64,000 nucleotides of DNA from Salinimicrobium flavum. Lineage in GTDB: Bacteria > Bacteroidota > Bacteroidia > Flavobacteriales > Flavobacteriaceae. A program made the position numbers and the translations under genes. Shown here one piece after another: positions 1 to 7,749 of the stretch. Location: positions 1 through 64,000 of the forward strand of contig NZ_JBHULT010000006.1 in the NCBI RefSeq assembly GCF_042684505.1. Reading direction: 5' to 3'. Each line of letters begins with the position of its first letter. The first letter of the stretch is position 1. The notes beneath the pieces were generated by a model. That model did no database searches, was not told the origin of the DNA, and was given only the letters and a program-made list of their open reading frames with translations.

Positions 1-9
1 GAACATGAC

Positions 10-75
10 CCCCTCCGCCTTCGGCACCTCCCCCTAAAAGGGTGAGGATCATTCCGCCTTCGGAAGGATGTCTCT
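10..75. repeat. CCGCCTTCGG-type dispersed repeat
   Basis: Two copies of CCGCCTTCGG lie about 35 bases apart. The first is followed by a GC-rich imperfect hairpin (CCTCCCCCT, short loop, GGGTGAGG). The second forms TTCCG-CCTT-CGGAA. From memory, similar CTCCGCCTTCGG/CCTCCCC units are scattered between genes in flavobacterial genomes. No function is known to me. Confidence 0.45.
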
Positions 76-102
76 TGTGGAAATAAAAGGAGTTGAACCT
101 TT
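76..102 (-). other. tRNA T-arm-like remnant
   Basis: On the minus strand there is a five-base-pair stem AAAGG/CCTTT closing a seven-base TTCAACT loop, followed by TATTTCCAC, which resembles a tRNA T arm plus acceptor 3' strand. No matching 5' acceptor strand, D arm or anticodon arm is found in the preceding 90 bases. It is therefore not a functional tRNA; it may be a truncated tRNA gene or chance. Confidence 0.25.
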
Positions 103-173
103 TCTCTGTTACCCGTCCCGGGATTCCTTTTCAGTATATTTTAATGAACATTCGCTCTCGTTCTAAGCGGCTG

Positions 174-203
174 CAAATATACAACCGATTTTAAAACCTG
201 CAA
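174..203 (-). promoter_or_regulatory. Leftward promoter 3 (TTG-N19-TATATTTG)
   Basis: Read on the minus strand, TTG (201-203) is followed after exactly 19 bases by TATATTTG (174-181), the Bacteroidota sigma-A pattern. GCAGCCGCTT follows, the same downstream sequence as at the promoter at 426-455. Transcription would run off the left edge. Confidence 0.7.
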
Positions 204-264
204 GAAAAAAATTTTATTTTTTTTCAGGGAACTCCCCGAACTTGTTTTGTCACAAAAGCGGATG

Positions 265-296
265 CAAACTTACAACCTTTTCCCGTTACAACACAA
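265..296 (-). promoter_or_regulatory. Leftward promoter 2 (weaker)
   Basis: TAAGTTTG (265-272, minus) matches TAnnTTTG and is followed by GCATCCGCTT, one base different from its two neighbours. The upstream TTG is either 16 or 21 bases away rather than the usual 19, so this copy is probably weaker. Confidence 0.5.
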
Positions 297-425
297 ACAA
301 AATTTCAATCTTTTTTCAGAGAACTTGCCAACCAATCAAGGTGGGCTTTTTCGCCTTGAGACTCCTGCCCTATTGGGCTCGCAACTCCCGGTCTAAAGAC
401 CCTTTGTTGTTTCTCAAAGCGGCTG

Positions 426-455
426 CAAATATACGCCTGTTTCTTTCTCCCACAA
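426..455 (-). promoter_or_regulatory. Leftward promoter 1 (TTG-N19-TATATTTG)
   Basis: TTG (453-455, minus), a 19-base spacer and TATATTTG (426-433) form a consensus Bacteroidota promoter. It is followed by GCAGCCGCTTTGAGAAAC. It lies about 160 and 250 bases upstream of the other two leftward promoters. Confidence 0.7.
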
Positions 456-550
456 GTTCCTGTCCCATCTTTTTTAAGGTTTTTTTAAGCCTTTGAAATA
501 AGGGGCTGAAAATGTGGTTTTTGGAGGGGATTTTTTTAGATTTCTTTGAA

Positions 551-582
551 ACCCTGTCAGGGATCAAAACCGCTGACAGGGT
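551..582. repeat. CCCTGTCAG hairpin
   Basis: ACCCTGTCAG (551-560) pairs perfectly with CTGACAGGGT (573-582) around a 12-base loop. No T tract follows on either strand, so it is not a canonical terminator. CCTGTCAGG hairpins are, from memory, common intergenic repeats in flavobacteria. Confidence 0.5.
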
Positions 583-616
583 GGATAACGAACGGGCGAG
601 AACCGGTAATTTGGTC

Positions 617-729
617 GTATTGCGTTAGCGGGTGGAGCGGCATCTTTTAAAGCGCTTCCACATAAGGCGCTTTAAAAATACAGCGGAACACGAGACTTCT
701 CCCGCCGGGAGGAGGGAGAAGGAACGCCC
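617..729 (-). repeat. Two-hairpin GGGCG...GCTAACGCA dispersed element
   Basis: On the minus strand the unit begins GGGCGTTCC and forms a first hairpin (CTTCTCCC at 714-721 with GGGAGAAG at 696-703). It continues through TGTTCCGCTGTATTTTT, forms a second hairpin (TTTTAAAGCGC with GCGCTTTAAAA, 645-677), and ends GCCGCTCCACCCGCTAACGCA. It starts eight bases after the porin stop codon. I recall similar GGGCG-led, two-hairpin, CTAACGCA-ended units in many Bacteroidota genomes, but cannot check. Neither hairpin has a convincing U tract. Confidence 0.5.
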
Positions 730-737
730 AAAATGAA

Positions 738-2663
738 TTACATAAAGAAATTCCACAACATCCCGAAACGTACCGCGAAATCGCGGGCAGGATGCAATGG
801 TGCCGCGAAATTGTTATTTCCGTTGAGAAGGGTTTCAATACGCTCCAGTTTAAAAAATATTCGCGCCGTCCTGATCTTTCCGTTAAAAAAGAAGTCTACC
901 GCAGGAAAACCTTCCACCTCCTGCTCGTTCTGAACATAAAATTCGGCCAGAACGGGATCATAGGCGTCCATATTATAATTTGTGAAGTATTTTAAGGTAA
1001 AACCAGTTTGTAAATAGAGGGCTCTTTTAAACCAATGATCGCTGTAATAAAGTGTATTTCGCGTAAGCAGATCCGGAACGTTCAAAACCCCGTCCCCGTC
1101 CAGAACCTTTTGGTACAATACCGTGTTGTTCAACGCAAACTTTCCAAATGCGATCTCATTGCGGGCAGTGACCTTTACATAATTCACTTCCCCGCCGTGC
1201 TGCATAGGTTTTACAGATTCTTCTTCATCCAGCCCAAAATAGGTATAGTTGCCTTTGTGGGTATACTCTGCCTCCAGGTTGAGTAACTTAAGGAGCCCTA
1301 ATTCAAAACCAAAGGATTGCATATTTTCATTGGAAAAAGTATTTCGCCAGTTATAGTTAATATAATCACTCTGGTACAGCAAAAAATTATAATTAGGAGC
1401 ACTTTCATTGAAATGCGCCCTAAAAGCCCCGAAAATATCATTGGCCACATTATAAACCAACCTTCCTTTAAGATCATAGCCGGTAAAATCACCGGCCACG
1501 TTCAACATACCATCAGCGTCAAGTCTAAATCCGCCAATATTAGTAGCATATGATCCCCCTGCAGAAATGATATCCCCCACCAACCTGTTTGGGATCAAAC
1601 CTGACTCCAGGTCCAGAACCGCATTGTACCCATAATTATAATGAGTAAAACCTCCCTTTACCCTAAGCCGCCCAAGACTGGGATTTGCGAATTCAACAAA
1701 TCCTTCATTATAGGTTGATTCCAAACGGGTTTCATCGTTGATCTGTATTTGTTCAAAAGAAGGGCCGAACAAAGGATTGGCTGCTGCCTGTTGAAACTGA
1801 AATTTCTTATAGGAATAATTGAGCCTGTGCCCTATTGCCAAACGAGAAGATGTAAGGGTATCACGGGATTTGAGTAGTGCATATGAATGATCCAGGAAAA
1901 AGCGTTTTCCATATAAGGTGTTTTGCGCATTATCAAAGTTCATATCAAGGCGGGAACGATCTTCGAATTCCGGATCTTTTGAGACGTAATTTTCCAGCGA
2001 CTGCGGATCGAGGCCGCCGTTCTCTTCGTTCATAAGGTCCTGAGAGACGAAATGAGCCCTGGCACGGTAGCGGTCATTGGTAGTATGGTAGTTAATCGTA
2101 GTTCTAAAATTACCATTGCTTACCAGCGCGTGCTGATATCTACCCAGGGAACGCAATCCTCTGTAGGCGATCGAAAAATTGAGGTTTTCAGAAGTATTAA
2201 TGGTAAAAAAGGCATCAAGGGTCTGGCCTTGTTCGTAGACTGTTTTAAAATATAGTTCGGTAAACGGGGTGGGCACATGGTAGTAAGAAATGTCTTCTGC
2301 CTCCATGAAATTATAATGTTTTGCCCTTGCCCCAAAATGCGGCATCACCTGTTCTTCTTCGGAAAAATTATAGGCGAGACGGTTGTAGGTTTGGCCCACA
2401 TTGGGAAAGGGAAGGAGCTCAAAACGATCACGTCTCAGGTAATTGAACCGGTACTCATTATATATGGTAAGACTGGTGTCTACGGAAGTGGTATCATTGT
2501 CTATGGAAATGATCTTGTACTTAGAGATGGGGGCGGGTTCAGGTTGATTTGTTGTCTTAGAATCCCGATCTCTGTCTATATTGGGATTTCTGGAACCACG
2601 AATCTGGGCAAAGGTCTCTATAGGGAGGTATATCAAAAAAAGAAAAAGGATAATTTGCTTCAT
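738..2663 (-). CDS. Putative outer-membrane porin (Porin_10-like)
   Basis: A 641-residue secreted protein: a hydrophobic signal peptide ends near FAQ at residues 18-20. After a short acidic, proline-containing linker, the body is dense in alternating aromatic and hydrophobic residues with many Tyr/Asn, and it ends in Phe-Phe-Met, as expected for an outer-membrane beta-barrel. Composition, length and motifs such as YNRLAYNF and FYHTxxxP-like stretches fit the Bacteroidota putative porin family (PF14121). The substrate is unknown. The ATG at 2663 gives the signal peptide directly. It is transcribed in the same direction as the SusCD genes, but a terminator at 2718-2741 separates it from them. 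Family by recognition; function inferred. Confidence 0.8.
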   Translation of the reverse strand: MKQIILFLFLIYLPIETFAQIRGSRNPNIDRDRDSKTTNQPEPAPISKYKIISIDNDTTSVDTSLTIYNEYRFNYLRRDRFELLPFPNVGQTYNRLAYNFSEEEQVMPHFGARAKHYNFMEAEDISYYHVPTPFTELYFKTVYEQGQTLDAFFTINTSENLNFSIAYRGLRSLGRYQHALVSNGNFRTTINYHTTNDRYRARAHFVSQDLMNEENGGLDPQSLENYVSKDPEFEDRSRLDMNFDNAQNTLYGKRFFLDHSYALLKSRDTLTSSRLAIGHRLNYSYKKFQFQQAAANPLFGPSFEQIQINDETRLESTYNEGFVEFANPSLGRLRVKGGFTHYNYGYNAVLDLESGLIPNRLVGDIISAGGSYATNIGGFRLDADGMLNVAGDFTGYDLKGRLVYNVANDIFGAFRAHFNESAPNYNFLLYQSDYINYNWRNTFSNENMQSFGFELGLLKLLNLEAEYTHKGNYTYFGLDEEESVKPMQHGGEVNYVKVTARNEIAFGKFALNNTVLYQKVLDGDGVLNVPDLLTRNTLYYSDHWFKRALYLQTGFTLKYFTNYNMDAYDPVLAEFYVQNEQEVEGFPAVDFFFNGKIRTARIFFKLERIETLLNGNNNFAAPLHPARDFAVRFGMLWNFFM

Positions 2664-2710
2664 ACTGTTGGCTTCCTGAACAAAAGTATGATAAAAGCAG
2701 AAAACAGAAT

Positions 2711-2741
2711 AAAAAAAAACCTGTGAGTTGCCTCACAGGTT
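2711..2741 (-). terminator. Terminator of first SusCD pair
   Basis: On the minus strand AACCTGTGAG (2732-2741) pairs with CTCACAGGTT (2718-2727) across a four-base loop and is followed by a run of nine T. It lies just after the SusD gene that ends at 2770. Confidence 0.85.
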
Positions 2742-2769
2742 TTAAGTAACCATTTAATTTCAAAAGAAA

Positions 2770-4224
2770 TTATAGTGGGTTCTGATCTCCGGGACCAATT
2801 TCTTCGTTGTTGTTGATCTCAGAAATTGGAATCTGAAAGATGAATTTTGGTGATCCTGCAGCGAAGTTATGTTGACCTGCCCATCCAGCATGGTTGGTCC
2901 CATCATAATTTCTCTCCAGGGCCATATCCCATCGCTTCATATCAAAGAAGGCGAATCCTTCTCCCCAAAGCTCTATTCTTCTTTGAAGTCTTATTTCCTC
3001 TAAAAGAGCCTCACCAGTTTTTGTTGACAAAGTGTAAGAAGGATCTCTCTTAGAAATAACCTCAAATAACGCCTGAGCAGCTCCTTCATAATCACCAGAC
3101 AACGCACGGGCCTCAGCCTCGATCAAAAGCATTTCCTCAACCCTCATATATAAAAGATCTCCTTCAAAGAAAGTGTCATCTACAAATTTAACGTTGGCAT
3201 ACTGCGGAAGACCATAAGCCTCAACCTGATCTGCACCTACGAACCAGTCTTTACGGGCATCTGAAGCAGGAATTGCTTCATACAATCTTTTGTCAATGCT
3301 TTTGTAAACACCTAGTAAACCTGCATAACCATTATTTAAGTTAGCCATGTGAGAAAAGAAAGATGCATAGATAGAAGAAGTTTCTGGAGTAATATCTGCA
3401 CCCCAGATCCAGCTAGGATTGCTAATTTCATCAAAACCGTCAAATATCTGCTCTTCATTCATGACTGTACCGGCAGCTTGTGCTTGTTCAGCCATAGCGA
3501 TAGCCTGAGTATAATCACCATATTCCAGATAATATCTCGCCAGTAAACCAGCAACTACATCCTGATTGATCTCTCCTTTACTAGCTCTGCTGTACCCATC
3601 TAAAGCATCGTATGCTCTTTCAAGATCACTTCCTATCTGATCTACAACCTGACTTGTTGCAGCTCTGGAAGCAATGAAAGTATCTTCTGTGTACAATGGA
3701 ATACCTCTTTCCCCATCAGCATATAGTCTGATAAGATCAAAATAAGCCATACCTCTTAAAGCCAAGGCTTTACCTAAGCTACCTAATAGACCAGGATCCT
3801 GAGTATCTGCCGGGATCAATTCAATGATTCCGTTAGTATCCCTGATCACTGTATAATAGAAGTTCCATACAGTTGCAGTTCCACGAGTGTTTTGCTGCTC
3901 TCTGCCTGTGTAGTTGTGATATTCACTGAACCAGTGACTAACTCTCATTACTACATCATTAGTCATTAGGTCTGTACCTAAATGTATGGCTTTAAGACCA
4001 AAATCACTATGAGCTCCGGCTCCATAAGTACTAAAAGACCTAAGGAATGCGTTGGCACCATCATTTATCCCTTCAGTAACAACCAGAAGGGCTTCAGGAG
4101 AACTCTCCGCCAGGGCGTTAATTTGTTCCCTGGATACAAGCTCCTTGTTATCCATATCCAGATCACTAGAACATGATCCAAGAGCCAGAGAACCAAGGGC
4201 TGCTATTAATAAATACTTTTTCAT
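2770..4224 (-). CDS. SusD/RagB-family nutrient-binding lipoprotein
   Basis: A 484-residue surface lipoprotein with a lipobox ending at Cys18 (ALGSC) and the acidic SDLDMDN export-like stretch after it. The central part has the TPR-like pattern of SusD proteins (ALALRGMAYFDLIRLYADG, ARYYLEYGDYTQAIAMAEQA). The C-terminal part has LLIEAEARALSGDYEGA and RRIELWGEGFAFFDMKRW, the classic RagB/SusD signatures. It would cap the SusC barrel and bind the substrate at the cell surface. It starts 18 bases after its SusC partner. No carbohydrate-active enzyme gene is adjacent, so the substrate cannot be inferred. Confidence 0.93.
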   Translation of the reverse strand: MKKYLLIAALGSLALGSCSSDLDMDNKELVSREQINALAESSPEALLVVTEGINDGANAFLRSFSTYGAGAHSDFGLKAIHLGTDLMTNDVVMRVSHWFSEYHNYTGREQQNTRGTATVWNFYYTVIRDTNGIIELIPADTQDPGLLGSLGKALALRGMAYFDLIRLYADGERGIPLYTEDTFIASRAATSQVVDQIGSDLERAYDALDGYSRASKGEINQDVVAGLLARYYLEYGDYTQAIAMAEQAQAAGTVMNEEQIFDGFDEISNPSWIWGADITPETSSIYASFFSHMANLNNGYAGLLGVYKSIDKRLYEAIPASDARKDWFVGADQVEAYGLPQYANVKFVDDTFFEGDLLYMRVEEMLLIEAEARALSGDYEGAAQALFEVISKRDPSYTLSTKTGEALLEEIRLQRRIELWGEGFAFFDMKRWDMALERNYDGTNHAGWAGQHNFAAGSPKFIFQIPISEINNNEEIGPGDQNPL

Positions 4225-4242
4225 AAAATGTTATGTTATAAA

Positions 4243-7200
4243 TTAAAATTGAACATTCACTCCAACAGACACTGTTCTCAAAATAGAGTATTCATTTGCA
4301 GACACTCCCGTTAAGCTCAATCTAGGATCGTAACCTTGTCTCTCTGACCAAAGTGCTACGTTGTTAGCAAGGGCGTAAATTCTTAGGGAATTAACTCCAA
4401 CTGTGTTAGTTACGTTATCTCCAAAGGTATATCCTAAACTTACATTTTGCAAACTTAAATAGCTCGCATCTGTTAAATAAAGTGTTGAAAGACCTCCATA
4501 CTGGTAAATGCTTTGAGTATCGATTCTTGGAAGTGGTGCATTAGGATTTTCTACGGTCCAGGTTTGAGTAAGTGCATCTCTATGAAGGTTGTTACCCACA
4601 TCTCCTGCAGCATCAAATAGTCCCCAGTAAATTTGATCATATCCATCTCCTCCAATTTGGTAAGCGAAGTCTAAACCAAGATCAAAACCATGGAATCTGA
4701 AGTCCATTCCAAATCCACCATAAACATCAGGAATAGGAGATTTGTCCAGTTTATATCGAGTAGCTTGTGCAAATTCTTCAGTCACTTCTCTTTCACCCGT
4801 TGGGTCTCCATTGTCATCAAGCACATCCATAAACCACTGAGCATTTCCGTTCTCAGGATTTACTCCAACATATTCCCTAAGGTAATAATCGTAAACCGAA
4901 CCACCTACATTGTAACGGAACTGTGACGTGATAATGTCTTCTTTAGGTAATCTTGTGATTTCATTTTTATAGTGCGTTGCATTCAGGTGGAAAGTAAGAC
5001 CAACGTCCTTTTTTCTGATAGCATCTGCAGTTAAAGTAACCTCTACCCCTTTATTGATCATATCTCCAACGTTCTCAGGAAGATCAGGGTTACCAGAAGA
5101 TGGAGGTTGAGGCGTATTGAACAACATGTCCTGTACTTCACGAGAGAAGTATTCAGCGTTCAAAGTGAACCTGTTTTCCCATAATCCAATCTCGAAACCT
5201 GCGTTGAAGTTAGCGTTTGTTTCCCAGGTTAAATCAGGGTTACCGAGGTAAGCCAATTGAATAGCTAATTCTCCGTCATTAGGAACCACCTCAAACTGAT
5301 CTCTGTAGGCATAGTAGTTTCTTCCACCATCAGGATAAAGGATAGCGTCGTTTCCTTGCTCCCCGTAACTAGCTTTCAGCTTAAGTTCAGTTAACCAAGT
5401 AGCATCAGCCAGAAAATCCTCTTGTGAGATCCTCCAGGCACCACCAACTCCAAAGAAGTTACCCCATCTGTTATCAGGGTGGAAAACAGAAGATCCATCC
5501 CTTCTAAAGCTGGCATTTACGTAATATTTGTTATCAAAGTCATAATTAATTCTTGAGAAATAACCTTCTACACCGTATTCACGCTCAAAGTTACGTGATG
5601 ACTGATAAGAAGCCGCGAAATCAAGAACAGGAACATCTGGCAACAAAAAGTTGATCTTATGCAGGTTCATGAACTTTAAGGTATAATTTGAAGTTTCATG
5701 ACCAACAAGGAATGCGAATTCGTGACGTCCTATTTCCTTGTTATAGTTCAACAGCTGTTGTTGGGTTAGGTTCAATGCATTAGAGAAGGAATTGGTAGCA
5801 CGTCCATTCACTCCTTTAGCATCACCATATTTAGGAGTGTCGAAATTGGTTAAAGCTCTGTTTCTCACATCTACGGCAACATTATAAGTAAAATCTAAAC
5901 CTTCAAGAATATTCCAGGTAGCGAAAGCTGTTCCAAAGACGTTATCGTTAACGTTATTAATAATGTCAAGCTGTGCAGTAGCCACTGGGTTCTGAAGACC
6001 ACCATACGGACGTACAGGAAGACCAAAAGCCCCCGTACCATCATCGTAGATAGGGTTACCTTGACCATCAAACATTCTTTGTCCATCTGCATCATATGCA
6101 AATACAGGATAGATAGGAGCGATGTTTCTTGCCCAGGATAACGGGTTACTATAAGCAGTTGTACCGTCTCCTCCTACTGTCTTCTGAATAGTGTGGGCGT
6201 AGTTCATAGAACCCCCAATTTTCAAAAAGTCTTTAATTTTGGTCTCAGCAGATAGCCTTGCAGTATATCTTTCGAATCCGGAGTTAATCACATACCCGTC
6301 ATTCTTTTCATGACCTAAAGAGAAATAAACGGAAGAATTCTCTCCACCCCCACTAACAGAAAGGTTAGACTGGGTTAACAGTTGATCTTCGAAAAGATAA
6401 TCATCCCAATCTTCGGAATATCTAAGAGTTGCGTCGGAAGAAATTCTTCCGGTAGAAGGGTCAATAACCTGTCCATCTCCTACATTATAAGGATTATAAT
6501 TCAAACCTAAGTCACCTAATCCGAATCCCATATCGTCAGTTTCCGTGATAAGATTAGCAGCAGCATACTGACTTGCTTCTTGCGGGGAAAGTTCTTCATG
6601 ATAAATTAAACTATTCCTGTAGGCCTGGAACATCCCCTCGTAGTATTCTCCTGGATTCTCCATGATATCATACTCCTTTACAGATCTCGTGTTGATTCCC
6701 GTTCTAACGTCAAGGGTAACATTCATAGGCCTGTTAGCACCTTTCTTTGTAGTAATGATAATTACCCCGTTAGCACCTCTACTTCCGTAAAGAGCGGCTG
6801 CAGAAGCATCCTTTAGAAAAGTCACAGAGGCAATATCCTGGTTGTTTATGGTATTGATGTCTCCCTGGAAAGGAATTCCATCTACAACATAAAGAGGTGC
6901 ACTGGATGCATTAATAGATCCAATACCCCTGAAACGTACGGTAGGAGCAGATCCAGGTTGTCCTGTTTCATTAATAACCTGCACCCCGGCAACTTTACCG
7001 GTCATACCTTGTACTACGTTACTGGTTTGAACCTCAGCAATCTCTTCAGCTTTAAGTTCAGAAATAGAACCGGTGATGGATTCCCTTTTCTGCACCCCAT
7101 AAGCAGTTACCACTACTTCTTCCAGCTCAGCCGCATCCTCTGATAGGGTTACGTCTATTCTGGCATTTTGTGTTACCTCCATTCTGGCGGTCTCAAAACC

Positions 7201-7428
7201 AATATAGGAAAACACGATAGTTTCCCCTTCAGATGCAAGGATGGAATAATTACCATCAAAATCTGTTTGAACCCCCCGGTTGGTATTCTCAATGAGGACA
7301 TTCACACCCGGCAAAGGAAGACCTTCCGAATCGGTGACCGTTCCGGTGACCGTTTTTTGTTGCGCAAATGCGATCTGCGCCACTAACACCAGTAAGAGTG
7401 TTAGAATTCCACTTAATCTTTGTTTCAT
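4243..7428 (-). CDS. SusC/RagA-family TonB-dependent transporter
   Basis: A 1061-residue TonB-dependent outer-membrane transporter. A signal peptide ends at AFAQQ (about residue 23). A carboxypeptidase-regulatory-like domain follows (about 25-105, with GTVTDSEGLPLPGVNV). The plug carries LYVVDGIP and the hallmark ALYGSRGANGVIIITTKKG near residue 220. The rest is a beta-barrel ending in VNVQF with a terminal Phe. It imports a ligand captured by the SusD protein downstream, powered by TonB-ExbBD. Promoter and leader lie at 7429-7487. Substrate unknown. Confidence 0.95.
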   Translation of the reverse strand: MKQRLSGILTLLLVLVAQIAFAQQKTVTGTVTDSEGLPLPGVNVLIENTNRGVQTDFDGNYSILASEGETIVFSYIGFETARMEVTQNARIDVTLSEDAAELEEVVVTAYGVQKRESITGSISELKAEEIAEVQTSNVVQGMTGKVAGVQVINETGQPGSAPTVRFRGIGSINASSAPLYVVDGIPFQGDINTINNQDIASVTFLKDASAAALYGSRGANGVIIITTKKGANRPMNVTLDVRTGINTRSVKEYDIMENPGEYYEGMFQAYRNSLIYHEELSPQEASQYAAANLITETDDMGFGLGDLGLNYNPYNVGDGQVIDPSTGRISSDATLRYSEDWDDYLFEDQLLTQSNLSVSGGGENSSVYFSLGHEKNDGYVINSGFERYTARLSAETKIKDFLKIGGSMNYAHTIQKTVGGDGTTAYSNPLSWARNIAPIYPVFAYDADGQRMFDGQGNPIYDDGTGAFGLPVRPYGGLQNPVATAQLDIINNVNDNVFGTAFATWNILEGLDFTYNVAVDVRNRALTNFDTPKYGDAKGVNGRATNSFSNALNLTQQQLLNYNKEIGRHEFAFLVGHETSNYTLKFMNLHKINFLLPDVPVLDFAASYQSSRNFEREYGVEGYFSRINYDFDNKYYVNASFRRDGSSVFHPDNRWGNFFGVGGAWRISQEDFLADATWLTELKLKASYGEQGNDAILYPDGGRNYYAYRDQFEVVPNDGELAIQLAYLGNPDLTWETNANFNAGFEIGLWENRFTLNAEYFSREVQDMLFNTPQPPSSGNPDLPENVGDMINKGVEVTLTADAIRKKDVGLTFHLNATHYKNEITRLPKEDIITSQFRYNVGGSVYDYYLREYVGVNPENGNAQWFMDVLDDNGDPTGEREVTEEFAQATRYKLDKSPIPDVYGGFGMDFRFHGFDLGLDFAYQIGGDGYDQIYWGLFDAAGDVGNNLHRDALTQTWTVENPNAPLPRIDTQSIYQYGGLSTLYLTDASYLSLQNVSLGYTFGDNVTNTVGVNSLRIYALANNVALWSERQGYDPRLSLTGVSANEYSILRTVSVGVNVQF

Positions 7429-7487
7429 TTTATAAATTATTTGAATTAGCCAACGTCAAAAATGCTAATAAATCCTTAATAAAACAA
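7429..7487 (-). promoter_or_regulatory. Promoter and leader of first SusC gene
   Basis: TTG (7485-7487), a 20-base spacer and CATTTTTG (7457-7464) form the likely promoter. The leader contains GGCTAATTCAAA (7440-7451) just before the start codon. The same arrangement, base for base in the core, precedes the second SusC gene (12345-12402), so the two pairs probably share regulation. Confidence 0.6.
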
Positions 7488-7749
7488 GCATTAAAATCCA
7501 AGCCATTTGTTAACTTTTTAACAAAAAATTAAATTTAAGATAACTTATCATTCTTTTCAAGCCTTTTGAGACCAGTACTTAGCCAAATTATATATGAGTT
7601 TGTGAGAAATATCAAAAATTGAACAAAATGTGAAAAAGTGTAAAAAACGCATTGCCCGATATAAGAACTTCTCTCCATATATAATCAATAAAAAAGGCTG
7701 TCCTTTTACAGACAGCCTTTTTCCAGCTAATTGCAGGGAATAATATAAT
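7488..7749. other. AT-rich gap between SusCD pairs
   Basis: Apart from the terminator at 7692-7722 nothing here is gene-like. It is AT-rich and contains a short inverted TTGTTAAAAAGTTAACAA sequence (about 7508-7525), which could be a regulator site or chance. Confidence 0.4.
7692..7722 (-). terminator. Terminator of second SusCD pair
   Basis: AAAAGGCTGTC and GACAGCCTTTT form a strong stem, followed on the minus strand by a T run. It lies 28 bases downstream of the second SusD gene. Confidence 0.85.

Larger units (their letters stand above)
1..737. other. Gene-free repeat and promoter region
   Basis: No open reading frame here looks like a real protein; the short ones are low-complexity or antisense. 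The stretch holds dispersed repeats (about 1-75), a tRNA T-arm-like remnant (76-102), three tandem minus-strand promoters (174-455), a hairpin (551-582) and a two-hairpin repeat (617-729), each listed separately. The promoters point leftwards, so any gene they serve lies beyond the left edge. Confidence 0.6.

Noticed and set aside
76..165. Complete tRNA gene
   Set aside because: Only a T-arm-like hairpin is present; no anticodon arm, D arm or 5' acceptor strand.
242..567. Short open frames in the left repeat region
   Set aside because: They cover tandem promoters and repeats in both strands, with no start context or protein-like composition.
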